Assembly: GCA_028753945.1 (NCBI GenBank)
Contig: JAPNXP010000001.1
Coordinates: 1,426,001-1,490,000 of the forward strand
DNA: 64,000 nucleotides
Direction: 5' to 3'
DNA from: Hexactinellida sp. DTS-2022
Taxonomy: Eukaryota > Porifera > Hexactinellida
Below, piece by piece: positions 63,371 through 64,000 of the stretch. Each line of letters opens with the position of its first letter. Position 1 is the stretch's first letter. The position numbers were made by a program, and so were the translations under genes. The notes beneath the pieces were generated by a model. The model was not told the DNA's origin, ran no database searches, and worked only from the letters and a program-made list of their open reading frames with translations.

Positions 63371-63674
63371 CAGAGATGCAGCGGTCCGGCAATTTCATAG
63401 ACCGGGCGGACCGTCATTGAGTTTTTTCTGGACGTTCCAGACAGTGGCTAATTATATCCACTTGTGTTTATAAGATACTTATTATTTATGTGCTTGTGAA
63501 CAATGGTAATAACGGATTGGAGACTGATAGTTTGTCCAATCTAGGATGAGTCCAGACCGATATCCGGTAGAGACCGTTAAATCGCTAATTTGGACCGATC
63601 CAGACCGCACTTGAAAATAAGCGGACCGCACCGACCTGAAACCGCTCGGTCCGGTCCAAATCGCTGCATCTCTG
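63371..63674. repeat. hAT MITE with GATGCAGCGGTCCGG termini
   Basis: Left CAGAGATGCAGCGGTCCGG, right inverted GGTCCAAATCGCTGCATCTCTG. Flanks AGACACGT and AGTCACGT match at 7 of 8 positions. GGACCG words recur along both arms. 304 bp. Confidence 0.88.
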
Positions 63675-63763
63675 AGTCACGTTAGTGCATACATAATGTG
63701 TCCATAGTTATTAATCTATATTCAGGTTATTGAACAATACATAATCCGTTGGCTTAAAATAAG

Positions 63764-63771
63764 TATAAATA
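63764..63771 (+). promoter_or_regulatory. TATA box of the right-end gene
   Basis: TATAAATA, 55-62 bp upstream of the ATG at 63826, similar spacing to the boxes before other genes in the window. Confidence 0.45.
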
Positions 63772-63825
63772 TACTTCAATGATATGAAAACAGCAGTTAA
63801 AATTCTGCACATCTACAATTTTACA

Positions 63826-64000
63826 ATGATCGACTGGCAAGCAATTGTTGATGTAATTCTTACAATAAGCTTGATTTTAACATTATGTTTAAATCTGGGT
63901 TGGCTGATTAAGTGTATAATTAAGTTATGTGCTGTTTTCAGGAAGTATCAAACTTGCAAACGAACTCCGAATCTTCATCCCATCCATAGAGACGTCCAAT
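63826..64000 (+). CDS. 5' end of a membrane protein, cut by the window edge
   Basis: The frame is open from ATG to the end of the window (58 codons). Residues about 5-30 form a hydrophobic segment (IVDVILTISLILTLCLNLGW), continuing into LIKCIIKLCAVF, then a basic cytosolic-type stretch RKYQTCKRTPNLHP. This looks like a signal anchor with the rest in the cytoplasm. The product cannot be named from this part. A GT-AG intron could start beyond the visible part. Confidence 0.5.
   Translation, partial: MIDWQAIVDVILTISLILTLCLNLGWLIKCIIKLCAVFRKYQTCKRTPNLHPIHRDVQ

Overview
This is a window of animal nuclear DNA, AT-rich between genes and more GC-rich in exons. The evidence is spliceosomal GT-AG introns, TATA boxes, a receptor-type tyrosine phosphatase, a BRSK/SAD kinase, a CPEB protein, a ZYG11/ZER1-like ubiquitin receptor and the meiotic RING protein HEI10, all read with the standard code. 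The density of pogo-like and hAT-like miniature elements and the compact genes suggest an invertebrate, perhaps sponge or cnidarian grade. That placement is a guess; the sequence alone does not fix the species.

Left third (1-16 kb): a run of intronless + strand genes. They are a divergent actin with an eroded nucleotide pocket, a ZYG11/ZER1-like protein, the ribosome-assembly factor PNO1, a three-finger C2H2 protein, a membrane-anchored pseudo-cathepsin with ADAM17-like Cys modules, and CCNB1IP1/HEI10. A decayed LINE split by a hAT insertion lies between the last two groups.

Middle (16-41 kb): one 15-exon receptor phosphatase gene of the PTPRR/PTPN5/PTPN7 group. It has a signal peptide, short ectodomain, one membrane span, a MAPK-binding KIM, one intact catalytic domain and a long tail with repeated F-x-F(P) motifs. 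Then come a small antisense bZIP-like gene, an 8.4 kb repeat-filled desert, and the LRR gene PPP1R42.

Right third (41-64 kb): a 22-exon BRSK/SAD kinase gene spanning about 17.9 kb. Two complete intronless genes, CPEB and a PDZ-SAM-SAM scaffold, lie antisense inside its introns. Its introns also hold a 1.1 kb foldback, a second foldback with 30-bp repeats, and several hAT and pogo MITEs. A UIM-BTB gene and the 5' end of a membrane protein close the window.

Splice junctions of both large genes were joined by hand and all phases agree (961 and 786 residues). There is no operon logic. The genes are unrelated housekeeping, signalling and germline functions. The most striking single observation is the phosphatase that combines a KIM docking site with an array of ERK-type FxFP motifs.
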